Part shown: piece by piece, positions 54,561 through 64,000 of the stretch | Numbering within the stretch: the first letter of the stretch is position 1 | Layout of the letters: each line of letters starts with the position of its first letter | Source of the DNA: Dendrolimus kikuchii | Lineage: Eukaryota; Arthropoda; Insecta; Lepidoptera; Lasiocampidae | DNA: 64,000 bases | Direction of reading: 5' to 3' | NCBI GenBank assembly: GCA_019925095.2 | Contig: CM034397.1 | Location: 6,467,763-6,531,762 of the forward strand | Translations under genes and position numbers: made by a program | Notes under the pieces: model-generated | Seen by the model: only the letters and a program-made list of their open reading frames with translations | Databases searched by the model: none | Told to the model about the DNA's origin: nothing

Positions 54561-54931
54561 GGGTATTTGACAGTGCAATCAACTGAGACACTACAATCGC
54601 ACAAAAGTCACAGCCTCCTTGATTTTGTATGAGAATACTGGCTTATGACGTCACAAATTAAACAAGTCGAAAAAGGTTATTAATTATTTTTTCAACACAC
54701 TTGCTCATAAAGTGGCTCTATGGTCACCGCAATTAGGCACAGAATGACACCCATTATCAAATGGTGAGTAAAAAACATTATAACTCACTAGTGAGTTATA
54801 GATTTTTTTTTTTAAATTTTATTGGTTGAGTTGCTTTGTTCTTAAAAAAGTTTTTATTAAAAAAAAAAGATCGTGTTCTATAGAACAAATAAATTAATAA
54901 TATTTTCTTAAGTTTTCGCGACTTGTATACA

Positions 54932-55255
54932 TAATAAAACTACGTTTTAACGGTTTTAAGCGCGGTAATTTTATTTGATTTTGGTTTTTCCGACGTTTCG
55001 GCCACTTTTCAGTGGCCGTGATCACGGAAGACAAAGATGTCAAGTGTCAACGAGTATTGTTAAAGTTTTATTTAGCCTACCGCCAACTTATTAATTTTAA
55101 TTATTTAATTTTTAATTTTGTTTATGGTTATTATTTAATCTATGGGAGCCTAATCTAATTTACTACCGCTTCGCAACATGTTATGGCTTGAAGAGAAGAA
55201 GCGGCGCAAGAAACTCTTCAGCAAACATGCCTAGCTCTAATAATTTTATATAATA
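54932..55255 (-). repeat. Left inverted arm of the Penelope-like element
   Basis: 324 bp, reverse complement of 55709-56032 with no mismatch seen. It contains the hammerhead-like hairpin region (55005-55045) and the 'cttcgcaacatgtt' and 'gagaagaagcggcgcaagaa' module near the centre side. Confidence 0.85.
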
Positions 55256-55266
55256 TCCCACTCCAG

Positions 55267-55674
55267 GATGCAGGGGTTTACAAGCTTGATTGTGAGTGTG
55301 GATTGTCATACATTGGGCAAACAAAGAGGAGCATAAAAACACGAGTAAAAGAACACATTGCTGACATGAAACACACAAGGTCTACGAAGTCTGCGATCAG
55401 TGAACACACGCTGGATAAACCCAACCACTACATCAGATTCGATAACCCACAAATCCTCGCGAAAGAGAATCGTTTCATACCTAGAATGATGCGTGAGGCT
55501 ATTGAAATCAAAAAACACCCAAATTTCAATAGAGAAGATGGTTGGCAAGTACCACCTGTTTGGGATCCAATTATCAAAACTATTAAGACCCAAACCCAGC
55601 AAAAACCAGCTGCCAGACCTCAAGACACTGTGAGCTCTTTCTGCGTACAACGGAACACAAACCAACTTGACTGA
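55267..55674 (+). CDS. GIY-YIG endonuclease domain of a Penelope-like element
   Basis: The frame is open from the inner edge of the left arm, so the true N-terminal part (RT) has been lost. It reads GVYKLDCECGLSYIGQTKRS, then an arginine-containing helix (KTRVKEHIADMKH). The GVY and YIG motifs and the catalytic-type Arg of the GIY-YIG fold are therefore present. The CxC pair followed by 'SAISEH' is typical of the zinc-binding variant found in Penelope-like elements. The acidic residue is probably in 'RMMREAIEIKKHPN'. The stop is at 55672-55674, shortly before the right arm. In intact elements this domain nicks DNA for target-primed reverse transcription. Here it is a C-terminal fragment of about 135 residues. 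Confidence 0.85.
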   Translation, partial: DAGVYKLDCECGLSYIGQTKRSIKTRVKEHIADMKHTRSTKSAISEHTLDKPNHYIRFDNPQILAKENRFIPRMMREAIEIKKHPNFNREDGWQVPPVWDPIIKTIKTQTQQKPAARPQDTVSSFCVQRNTNQLD

Positions 55675-55708
55675 TAATTACTTTTATTTTTCCTTCCACC
55701 CATTTTAA

Positions 55709-56032
55709 TATTATATAAAATTATTAGAGCTAGGCATGTTTGCTGAAGAGTTTCTTGCGCCGCTTCTTCTCTTCAAGCCATAACATGTTGCGAAGCGGTA
55801 GTAAATTAGATTAGGCTCCCATAGATTAAATAATAACCATAAACAAAATTAAAAATTAAATAATTAAAATTAATAAGTTGGCGGTAGGCTAAATAAAACT
55901 TTAACAATACTCGTTGACACTTGACATCTTTGTCTTCCGTGATCACGGCCACTGAAAAGTGGCCGAAACGTCGGAAAAACCAAAATCAAATAAAATTACC
56001 GCGCTTAAAACCGTTAAAACGTAGTTTTATTA
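55709..56032 (+). repeat. Right inverted arm of the Penelope-like element
   Basis: 324 bp in the coding orientation of the element. At 55938-55975 it reads 'ccgtgatcac', then a GGCCAC-TGAAAA-GTGGCC hairpin, then GAAAC and GTC. This resembles stem II and the 3' core of a hammerhead ribozyme. Confidence 0.85.
55938..55975 (+). ncRNA. Degenerate hammerhead-ribozyme-like motif
   Basis: Seen: GGCCAC, a 6-nt loop TGAAAA, GTGGCC, then GAAAC and GTC. Known: Penelope-like elements carry hammerhead motifs with CTGATGA before stem II and GAAA after it. Here the expected CTGATGA is replaced by GTGATCAC, so two conserved core bases differ and self-cleavage is doubtful. The same hairpin is present in the copies at 28954-29145 and 62196-62509. 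Confidence 0.45.
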
Positions 56033-56439
56033 AATAAATTAATGTTCCTATTGCTTGCTCATTTCATGCAACTTCTTATTTAAATAGATAATTTTAACTC
56101 GTACGTGTTTAATAAATAAAACTTTCACTCATATATAACTTTTTTTTATCTACTAAATAAAATGTTTTTGTTGTTATTTTATTCACAAGTGTGTTGAAAA
56201 ACGTCGTATGATACACGTGTGTATTGATGATTACCGTCCTCGGCTCTCTTAAGACCCTCGCCTACGGCTCGAGTCTCAATGGCGCCTCGGCGGTAATCAC
56301 CAATGTTACACACTAGTACCATAATGTACTATTAAACTATAATTATTTCTATAATGGTAAGACGACAGTAACATATTTCAACGCCTGTTTTTTTTTATAA
56401 ATACTATTTTAGAATTTAATAGTAATATGTGAAATAATA

Positions 56440-56650
56440 AAGTACAACGGCTGCGGCGGCAACTAGAAAGCGACTGTAGCGCCATTTTTTCGCTATATTC
56501 ATCAATCCCATGTTAACGACGTTTATCGGGATAATAAGTATCCTAAGTGTTGGACCCAGGATGTAAGCTAGCCATGTCAACACACTATTATGGATACTAC
56601 GTCTCGTGTCAAGTTTTATTTAAATCCGTTCACTAGTCTCCCAGAGCAGT
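56440..56650 (+). repeat. Dispersed repeat B relative
   Basis: 'acgtttatcgggataataag' and 'aagttttatttaaatccgtt', then 'cactagtctccc', resemble the middle of the repeat B copies. Degenerate. Confidence 0.4.
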
Positions 56651-56742
56651 GTTGTATGGCTCAATCATAAGTGAGTCGTGTGAGTCGTTGATGCAACTCG
56701 CACAACTCACTTATGAATGAGCCATACTACAACACTGCTGCA
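56646..56742. repeat. Palindromic MITE-like element
   Basis: The left arm 'agcagtgttgtatggctca' with 'atcataagtgagt' pairs with the right arm 'actcacttatgaa' with 'tgagccatactacaacact' and 'gct'. The arms are about 40 bp with few mismatches and a short centre 'cgttgatgca'. Confidence 0.7.
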
Positions 56743-56759
56743 AGCTTGCACCATAAAAA

Positions 56760-59700
56760 AAAAAAAGTTCAATCGCAGCTGTCATTTTAGTCCAGGTAAT
56801 TAAAAACAGATGCGAATTTAAAATCTTTCGTAACTAAAAAAATGAAGATCTACGCTGTAAAGTAATATAATAAACAATATAAAGGTTGGTGGATTGTTTT
56901 AACAATAATAAAACTTCAGAATATAATTTCCAATATATCTGGCACTTTATTGTATATGAAAAATATTTACAATAATTTTTCATTACTAAAACATTCATTT
57001 CACACCACGTTGTATGTATCAATTAATAATGCTAGGCAAGATAATTAATATTATAAAAACATTCTTGGCTAACAAAGGCTCTTTAGTAATCTTTTTGACC
57101 ACCTATAGGCCAAGACAAGTATTTTATAGTCAAATCAACTGAGATACATTTTTACTTAGAAAACGCCAGTCTCTTAGTTTTTATAAGAGAATAACAAGTT
57201 ATGACGTCATAAGTTTAATGCGTCAAATAGCGTATTAATTATTTTTATTGTAATTTTACGAAAGTAATATAGTAACGAAGTATTTTAACGCCTATTCTTT
57301 TATATGAATATTGTTTTAGAACTTATAACGTGTCTCCGTATCTACTGTACTCTGCAAAATTTCGGAATGAAACAACAGGGAAATTTTTGTTTTAATCCTG
57401 AAAGTTTTCATTTAAATCCACTGAGCTAATTATGTGTACTAGTCGCCAAAACATAAGAAAATACCAGTAGTAGTTTTCATTTAGGTAAATGTCACTTATT
57501 TTGAAATAACTGACAGCCACTTCTGTTATTAGAATAGATAGACTGCGTAGTCATAAAATTAAAAACATAAAATACCTTAACTTGACTTACAAGGTGGTCA
57601 GTGGCCTAAGAACCTTTTACAATAATTCTCACGTGAATATTATCACAATCATATTCATTTTGACATAATCATCTTATTATAATAATATTTAATATCTTTA
57701 GTTCATAAAGAATAAAATTAATGGAAGACTTTACACACACTCATGGAAAAGAATACTAGAAATGACAGTCGCCCAGTAAAATAGTAACACAAAAAAAACT
57801 AAATCATCAAGAAGACGTCATAAACCATTATTTTCTCGCGTGTTGAGATAAAATAAAACCTTACGAATTTAGTTTTTTCTATGGTACAATTAATATTTTA
57901 TTTTAAAATCTTAATAAATTTCTTTAAAATTTTATATTTAAATAGAATATCAGAACTAAATCAATTGGCTCCAAAATTGTTACGTATTGTATGTATGTAA
58001 GTGTACGTAAAATTACGCATAATGGATAGCACTGAGATCTAGTATAATGGAATTAATCGTCGAGGCGTCAAGCAACAAGTTAGTCATTAAAATACTAGGA
58101 TTGCCATTCCTAGGTTCTAACACTCTTCTTCCAAGACATACTAATAACAGCATTGATCTACTTGAAAAATCAATTGTAGATAGAGGTACCTCTACTCTAT
58201 TCGATATTAATAAAACATAAAATACATACTATATTGGATATTATCTGCCACATTTTTCGCCAAATTAATTGGGCTTTCTGAACTAGAGATGGGCCACCCC
58301 GAAATATTTAATAAATTGGCATCGAGGCAAAAATCTATACAAAAACAATCTAGGCTTCTCCGATTGTTTCGAATCATTAATGGACGCATCTGTCGACTAT
58401 GGCGGCGCGCGGCGCCCGATTCGAACTCAAATTCATCGATTCTGAGTCTAAACAATCGAGAATCATCGAGATGTCGAACAATCGAAACATCAAACAGTTG
58501 GCTTGAACATTGTGTCACCGCTAATCGCTAGTCAAAATTAGTTATATTATTATGTAACTACAGTTGGACAGAAGAGTATGCAGCAATCGATTGTGTGGAA
58601 ATCACATGCGTAAGTTAGCGATTACTAAATAAAATCGATCATTGCATTTCACGAGTTATTTTTGGGACTCTTGTTCTAGACCAATTATTTATACATGACC
58701 TTAAAATCCGTTCAAATTAAAAATACTTTCGAATGCATGAAGCGTTACAGGGGCAGGCAGCATAAAAATGTACCTACCTATTTATATAATTGGTCAAATT
58801 GAAAAGTAATTAGGTCGTGTGAGTGAATAGGGTCTACGTGAATTCTAATATTCTTTAGTTTAGATGAACTTGCGTTCAGTGCTGACTTTATCTATAGTGC
58901 AAGTGTGCAGCGCGCCCAGCTTGTAGGGGCGCCGAACGCCGTTCCTGACACCTCCGAAATGCATGTGTTGCTCACGGCATCGGCTGTTTCAAAGATCCTG
59001 CGCCCGTGTTGTGGCCGAAGCCGGGCGTGTAGCAAGACGCGTACTCTATACAATAACTTTTGTTACAACGTGAAATCAGCCTTAGAACAGACACTTAAAG
59101 ATTATATTGGCGTAGTATCGCATTAGTCTTGTAACTCTTTTTTTAGTAAGAACTACCGACATCATTTAAATTTGCACCACTTGCAGCCGAATTTCTGTTC
59201 ACTGGTGAAAATATAATTGTAATTATTCCATTTTGACCGCGCGCGCGCCTACTAGAGGGTATTTATTGATTGCAAACGGGCGCCACAAGGACTAGAGCCG
59301 CCTCTGCTTGCATTTCATATATGCTTCAAATTTCAACTCTTGTTTTATTTTATTTTCACACTGTTTTACTAGTGTATAGACCATTGAATACCATTCATAG
59401 GAGATCGATATGTATATGGATTAAAACCATTATACATATCACACCAAGAAAGTAAGAATACACTTTTATTCGTTTACGCTACAAGTAAAAATATAACACA
59501 CTTTTATTTTTATCTATAATACATAAGTGTCTATAATACTAAAATTTTACAGATACATAATTACAAATAATGGAAAGATGAGTAACATAATCCGCGACAA
59601 ACTATATGTCTGCGCCATATAAAGACCACAATATGTAAACCGCCCATTTAGACAGTTTAAAAGCTTGTACGGTCGTAATGGTGTACAATAAACGGATATA

Positions 59701-60600
59701 TATTCATCTATGGTGGCAGTGCATTTGAAGTTTGCCAATATTCCGGGTTAAGAGGGTAGCATATTTGCTCTATGTAGCCCTTCAGAAAGTTTACATTCCA
59801 GTCTGTTATATCCCCAAAATAGAGTCAACTTTTAGACCGTTTTGAAATAAGACTGGAGTATTAATTTTACCTTATTCATAATAGTTACACAAGGTTTACA
59901 TCGCTGTTAAGAAAGTGTTATTCATAATTATGCCGACTCCAACCGAGTTTCTAAATCTTACTAAATATTCCTTTTTAATTGTTTACTTTGGTGAATAATA
60001 AATTGTCAACTTGCTTTGTATATTTATTCTATTATCTTATTATGGGTAGAAAATTGACATTACTGTATGGAGTTCAAATTTTAAAGAGTAGTAATGCGAA
60101 TAAAGGCATAGTAAGACCACAGTTGATCAATAAACTGTGATAAGATACAATCCGGCGAAGTCATAACAAAATTAGGTACTACGCAGAAGACATAAGGTTT
60201 GGCGCAGACTATAATATAACATGATCAAACGCGACCATTTCAAATTTATTCATTGATAAAAATACATTGTCACATTATAAATATAATAATAAGCGGCAGT
60301 TGTAAATTTTCAAAATGTATTCAGGATAACTCGCATATCGCAATTGAGCTCAGAGTTCTTTTCGCTTACTAACACGCGTCGGTGTAGTGTGAACGGTTTC
60401 TTATAAAATATGCAATATAATGGACCCCTGCAAACACTCGCCCCGTTGTTATAGAGTTAGTTAGAGTGTACTTTTAAAAATAAAGTAGATATTTTAGTTA
60501 CACGTGAATATCACTATTTTCAAGGTTGCCTTAAAATTTTCAATATAAGCTCAATTTGCAAAGTATCATAGTATGATACTCTTTCTATACCAAATTCGAA
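56760..60600. other. Intergenic between eIF2B alpha and the kinase; no gene seen
   Basis: AT-rich, presumably including the 3' UTR of the - strand kinase gene near the right edge. A GC-richer patch at 58895-59060 and another at 58380-58430 stand out, but neither gives a supported exon. Confidence 0.4.
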
Positions 60601-60614
60601 TATTCGTATGAGTG

Positions 60615-60751
60615 TTACCTATTATAAATATTATCAATCATTGTATAAATCTGGTGGAAATGCGGCCTTTTGTCCGGCTCATATTCCCAACATCTTAGCA
60701 TCAAGGCGTATACTTCCTCTGAACAACCCTCGGGTGCTGGCATCCTGTAAC
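60615..60751 (-). CDS. FER: FER/FES-type tyrosine kinase, last coding exon
   Basis: Terminal exon of a non-receptor protein tyrosine kinase. The - strand acceptor 'ttgaacag' at 60752 opens an exon whose first two bases complete a Gly codon. It then encodes YRMPAPEGCSEEVYALMLRC, then WEYEPDKRPHFHQIYTMIDN, then IYNR and TAA (60617-60615). The CWEYEPDKRPHF segment is the conserved end of the kinase C-lobe (subdomain XI, with the invariant Arg). It joins in phase to 61812-61934. The intron between them contains a SINE and a MITE. Confidence 0.9.
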
Positions 60752-60824
60752 CTGTTCAAAAATCGTATATTAATAGAATTGCATTCAATAGGAAATCTTA
60801 ATTTTGTTCATGATATATAATAAC

Positions 60825-61110
60825 AGCTCATAAACGTCCCACTGCTGGGCTCGGGCCTCCCACTATAAGTGAACGGACTGTATACCCGCCACGCTTATCC
60901 AAGGTTGCTTGGCAGGTTTGACATATCGGTTATCTCGATGTGCAGGTTTCATCACGATGTTTTCGTTCACCGTTGTTAGCACGTGGTAATTATAACAATA
61001 TTCACATTAGGTCAGAAAACTGCTTAAGTGGTGCATGCGTTCCGGCCAGGATTGAAATCCGCGCCCTTTAAGGTCGGAACGTGTGCGCTAGCCCTTACGC
61101 TACCCAGGAT
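60825..61110 (-). mobile_element. tRNA-derived SINE (family 1), reverse copy in kinase intron
   Basis: On the - strand: A-box-like 'gggtagcgtaagggctagcg', B-box-like 'ggatttcaatcctgg', body 'aacatcgtgatgaaacctgc' and 'ccttggataagcgtggcggg', end 'ccgagcccagcagtggga'. Its match to 17452-17735 fixes the family's limits. Confidence 0.8.
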
Positions 61111-61118
61111 AACTCTAA

Positions 61119-61486
61119 GGGCGCGTTCCTTTAGAATCTCACAACGCCCAAAATGCTCTGTCTGCCGTTCCACATGGCGTGGTCGTTATGGTCGTGGCGA
61201 AAACTTCACTAATGACGTCATGAGTCACGTTCCATTAGAGATTGACAACGACCACGTTTACGACTGCGATTTTTCCCATTCCACTTGATTGCCGGTATCA
61301 CAATCGTAAACTCAAGTGGAACGGTTATTCGACCCACCTCTTGACATGGGTCTTCGTGAGCGCTGCGTGAGCGAAAATCATGACGTCTTTAGTGACGTTT
61401 TCGCCACAACCATAACGACCGCGGTCGCCTATTGGAGCGGCAAACGGAGCCTTTTGGCCGTTGTGAGACACTAAAGGAACGCGTCC
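61119..61486. repeat. MITE with long imperfect inverted repeats, in kinase intron
   Basis: The ends 'gggcgcgttcctttag' and 'ctaaaggaacgcgtcc' are near-perfect reverse complements. The similarity continues inward for about 100 bp per side ('ctcacaacg', then 'aaaatgctctgtctgccg' against 'cggcaaacggagcctttt' and 'cgttgtgag', and both sides carry 'tgacgtc'). Total 368 bp, GC-richer than the surroundings, no ORF. It starts 8 bp from the SINE at 60825-61110. The superfamily cannot be named because no clear target duplication is seen. Confidence 0.75.
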
Positions 61487-61811
61487 ACTATGGATTGGTG
61501 ATTAATTATTTTTTTTAATCAGTCTGTTTGATTCCTGACCAAATTTTTCAAAAATATTAATGATAGTGTTTTAGTTATTATCAAAATAAACACCGAGACT
61601 CTTTTGGGTATTTTTCGCTATATTTTATAGTTCCAGATATAATCATAACTACTTAAAAACCTATTAAAAAAATAATCTGTATATTATCTTTAACTACTTA
61701 TGTTAAATTTTCATAGTGAGTTAAGTAAATTGTAATTACATGTTCTTGTTTACTTTGGCCAACAATACGTTTCTATCAATCTATATATCTAAAATTTAAA
61801 TAAAACCATAC

Positions 61812-61934
61812 CAGTATCGATTTTCTCCCTTGCCCGGGAATTGCTCATTCCTGCGTATGGGGTGTCCCCCTTTGAGAATATCTCCCACATCAGAATACCA
61901 TAACTCCACACATCACATAACGACGTGTACTTCC
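61812..61934 (-). CDS. FER: FER/FES-type tyrosine kinase, internal exon
   Basis: A 123-bp exon on the - strand (acceptor 'tttccag', donor G|GTATGG). It encodes [20 protein letters not shown], then [20 protein letters not shown], and is split inside Gly codons at both ends. [11 protein letters not shown] is kinase subdomain IX, which anchors the catalytic loop. The NSRARE segment is as in FER/FES family members. Residues flow in frame from 63352 and into 60751. Confidence 0.93.
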
Positions 61935-62182
61935 CTGGAAACAATTAAATTAAGATTGTTAGCGTGTATGTGTCGTTCTGATCTCCTTTATTACTAATCG
62001 ACCCATTAATTTTCTGGGACTTGTCAATTATTAAAGAAAAAGATCTTTTATATCAGAAATTAAATCTTCTGCAGTTACCTGAAGAGCCAAGTTTTATGCA
62101 ACTTGGCTCTGCAAGTAGATGCAGAAGATCAACGTAACTATTAAAAACTGTCTTTTGTGCAGTCATTAAGTTCGAAGTAGAC

Positions 62183-62522
62183 TATATTTAAATGTAATAT
62201 TTTCTTAAGTTTTCGCGACTTGTATACATAATAAAACTACGTTTTAACGGTTTTAAGTGCGGTAATTTATTTGATTTTGGTTATTCCGACGTTTCGGCCA
62301 CTTTTTAGTGGCCGTGATCATGGAAGACAAAGATGTCAAATGTCAACAACGAGTATTGTTAAAGTTTTATTTAGCCATTTAACAATACTCGTTGACATTT
62401 GACATCTTTGTCTTCCGTGACCACGGCCACTGAAAAGTGGCCGATACGTCGGAATAACCAAAATCAAATAAATTACCGCGCTTAAAACCATTAAAACGTA
62501 GTTTTATTATATATTTATATGT
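62183..62522. mobile_element. Penelope-type inverted element in kinase intron
   Basis: The body is about 62196-62509, flanked by 'tatatttaaatgt' (62183-62195) and 'tatatttatatgt' (62510-62522), 12 of 13 matching. It has the single tip 'aatattttcttaag' and 'ttttcgcgacttgtatac', then two diverged arms of about 140 bp meeting near 62375. Both arms contain the GGCCAC/GTGGCC hairpin. The coding part is absent. The arms differ at several bases, so this is older than the copy at 54899. Confidence 0.75.
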
Positions 62523-62844
62523 TTTTTGAAACATTTTTTCAATAAGTAACAATTTGACTTTATTTCTCGCTACTCAACGGAATGTTAATGCCTAATTGCA
62601 GTCAACATTTCACTTATTATAACTAGGCTAATGGTAAGATACTTCTACTTGGTAGACCGCTCAGTCAAATTGTTTTGATCGCTTGATAATATATACCCCT
62701 ACTACACCTGGGATAATATTAATGACTGTGTGATACAGATATAGCCAAGGGATTCATACATTATTTCAGATGTTAATTAAGATTCAACATTGATAGGAAA
62801 CTCATGTAATCCTAGCCAATCAATAACGGCATTATTATTATTAT

Positions 62845-63161
62845 TATTATTTTTATTGCAGGAGTTCAGCAGACAGGCAGACGGCCCACTTGATGGAAAG
62901 TGGTTACCATCGCCTATGGACATTTGCAACACCAAAGGTGCTACAAATGCGCTGCTGCTCTCTTAAGGGAGACTGGAACCTGGTCACTAATGCCGGAACA
63001 CAACTCAAGGTTGTTATGGCGACATGCTCTAGACCAGAGGTAGTAGCCATCCAGTCGGGCAAATGCCCTACCACCTAGCTGTGGGTTATTTTGTCGCTTT
63101 TTACGACAGGCCGCCTGGCCGCAGGAAATTGTATTCTTTCTCCGTTCCTGCACGGATAAAT
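62845..63161 (-). mobile_element. SINE-like element S1, copy 4, in kinase intron
   Basis: Full-length S1 in - orientation with the usual right boundary 'gttcctgcacggataaat' and a 3' tail expanded into (AAT)n, seen as 'attattattattattattat' on + at 62831-62850. It lies in the intron between the two upstream kinase exons of the window. Confidence 0.7.
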
Positions 63162-63351
63162 TTTTTATAATTTTTAACAATTTGTATTTGTAGTCACTAA
63201 CATTAACCCAGGTGCAGCAAGGGCATAAGACGTATTTCTCTAATTATTATTGCTCTTTTGAAAATATAATAGCATATGAGAACTTCACGCTTCAAAAATC
63301 CACTAGAATCTGCAATATGGATATTAAAACATTCATTAGAAATAATCTTAC

Positions 63352-63627
63352 CGAAATTAAGTGCCTCTGGAGCAGTCCATTTTATAGGTATCTGTTTCAT
63401 CCCACCAGAGACAATATACTCCTCCTCCTCCCTGGACATTCCGAAGTCTGATATCTTGACGATATTATCGTCGCCAACCAAGCAATTTCTTGCAGCCAAA
63501 TCACGATGAATGCAATTCTTCGACTCCAAGTAACGCATGCCGCCTGCTGCGTCTCTACACATGGCCAGTAAAGTCCTGGAGCTTAGGTTAGCTGCTCGAG
63601 TGCGGAGGAAGGTAAGAAGAGATCCAC
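63352..63627 (-). CDS. FER: FER/FES-type tyrosine kinase, catalytic-loop exon
   Basis: A 276-bp exon between 'aattgcag' and the donor G|GTAAGA. It encodes [20 protein letters not shown], a helix with '[13 protein letters not shown]', the catalytic loop [13 protein letters not shown], the metal-binding DFG ([19 protein letters not shown], with the activation-loop Tyr) and the [13 protein letters not shown] segment. HRDLAARN marks a tyrosine kinase. The [10 protein letters not shown] loop and LAARNCLVG context are as in FER/FES (Fps85D in flies). The protein is cytosolic and normally carries F-BAR and SH2 domains upstream; those exons, and the N-lobe with the VAIK lysine, must lie beyond 64000. 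All key catalytic residues visible here are intact. Confidence 0.95.
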
Positions 63628-64000
63628 CTGCAATTATATTTGGGTTCTTACGTGAAAACGTTTTCAGGGTTAGACAGATCTTAAAAAAATCATAACGATA
63701 TTTGTTAGACTTTCTTATTTGAACCAATAGTTAGGAAGATATAGTAGTCCGAAAACTTTTAAGCTATGAGATGAAAAACTCAAATTGTTGAGTTCGTATT
63801 TGCGATTTTTTTTCATTAAGAAGTCCCGCTCCAACAATATTCTTCAGTAAAAATAGAATACTTATTATACATATTGAGTTTTTTTTTATAGTTACGTGAG
63901 TCTTGGAGTAAAATTGGTTTAAAATGAAACTGTATTCCACATCAGACGTCATCTGCCCACCCAATATGCAAATTGCTGTCTGGAACTATAAATATGTCAA
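63628..64000. other. Intron of the kinase gene, cut by the window end
   Basis: AT-rich; no upstream kinase exon is recognised before 64000. Confidence 0.55.

Larger units (their letters stand above)
54887..56043 (+). mobile_element. Penelope-like element fragment between perfect inverted repeats
   Basis: The body 54899-56031 is flanked by 'aaataaattaat' (54887-54898 and 56032-56043, the boundary being ambiguous by a base). It starts with the single-copy tip 'aatattttcttaag' and 'ttttcgcgacttgtatac'. Then come two 324-bp arms (54932-55255 and 55709-56032) that are exact reverse complements by eye, with 453 bp between them encoding a GIY-YIG domain. Penelope-like elements are known for direct or inverted terminal repeats and a roughly 30-bp extension at one end, which fits this architecture. 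The reverse transcriptase is absent. Confidence 0.82.

Noticed and set aside
1..64000. CRISPR arrays, bacterial operons, ribosomal RNA genes
   Set aside because: No regularly spaced short repeats with unique spacers, no dense gene runs and no rRNA-like sequence; the window is eukaryotic.

Overview
The window is nuclear DNA from an insect, most probably a butterfly or moth. It is AT-rich, has spliced genes with large introns, and is dominated by retroelements and short repeats of a lepidopteran kind (tRNA-headed SINEs, RTE and Jockey/CR1-type LINEs, Penelope-like elements, gypsy LTR elements, hairpin MITEs). Two host genes are identified with confidence. One is the eIF2B alpha subunit on the + strand (five 3' coding exons, 47021-54095). 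The other is the 3' end of a FER/FES-type tyrosine kinase on the - strand (three exons, 63627 down to 60615). They converge tail to tail. A third host exon is likely at 22948-23148 (-): a GC-rich 67-codon first coding exon with a strong splice donor, product unknown.

Layout. 0-6.4 kb: LINE 3' ends, two SINE-like copies in tandem, a broken RTE tail and a hairpin MITE. 6.5-10 kb: a very young gypsy element (6604-9908) with apparently identical 273-bp LTRs, inserted in a tRNA-derived SINE; its single ORF fuses gag and protease to the integrase C-terminus. 10-33 kb: gene-poor, with a solo LTR (12952-13440), SINEs, LINE tails, MITEs, the orphan exon and a miniature inverted Penelope-type copy (28954-29145). 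33.1-36.5 kb: a second gypsy element with 181-bp LTRs, lacking the RT core and the integrase core. 36.5-46.5 kb: LINE fragments, a second copy of the solo LTR, a collapsed Penelope-type remnant, a MITE, and a decayed Jockey/CR1-type LINE just upstream of the first eIF2B alpha exon found. 47-54.1 kb: eIF2B alpha, whose 3.6-kb intron holds a recent 5'-truncated RTE element and a third solo LTR. 54.9-56.0 kb: a Penelope-like GIY-YIG fragment between apparently perfect 324-bp inverted repeats. 56-64 kb: mostly repeats plus the kinase exons.

The least ordinary content is the Penelope-like group. Three copies share one tip and have 11-13 bp target-site duplications, but each has its inverted-repeat centre at a different place. 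All carry a hammerhead-like hairpin followed by GAAAC. No bacterial operon, CRISPR array, rRNA gene or convincing functional tRNA gene is present. Pairwise comparisons were made by eye, so identities are estimates.
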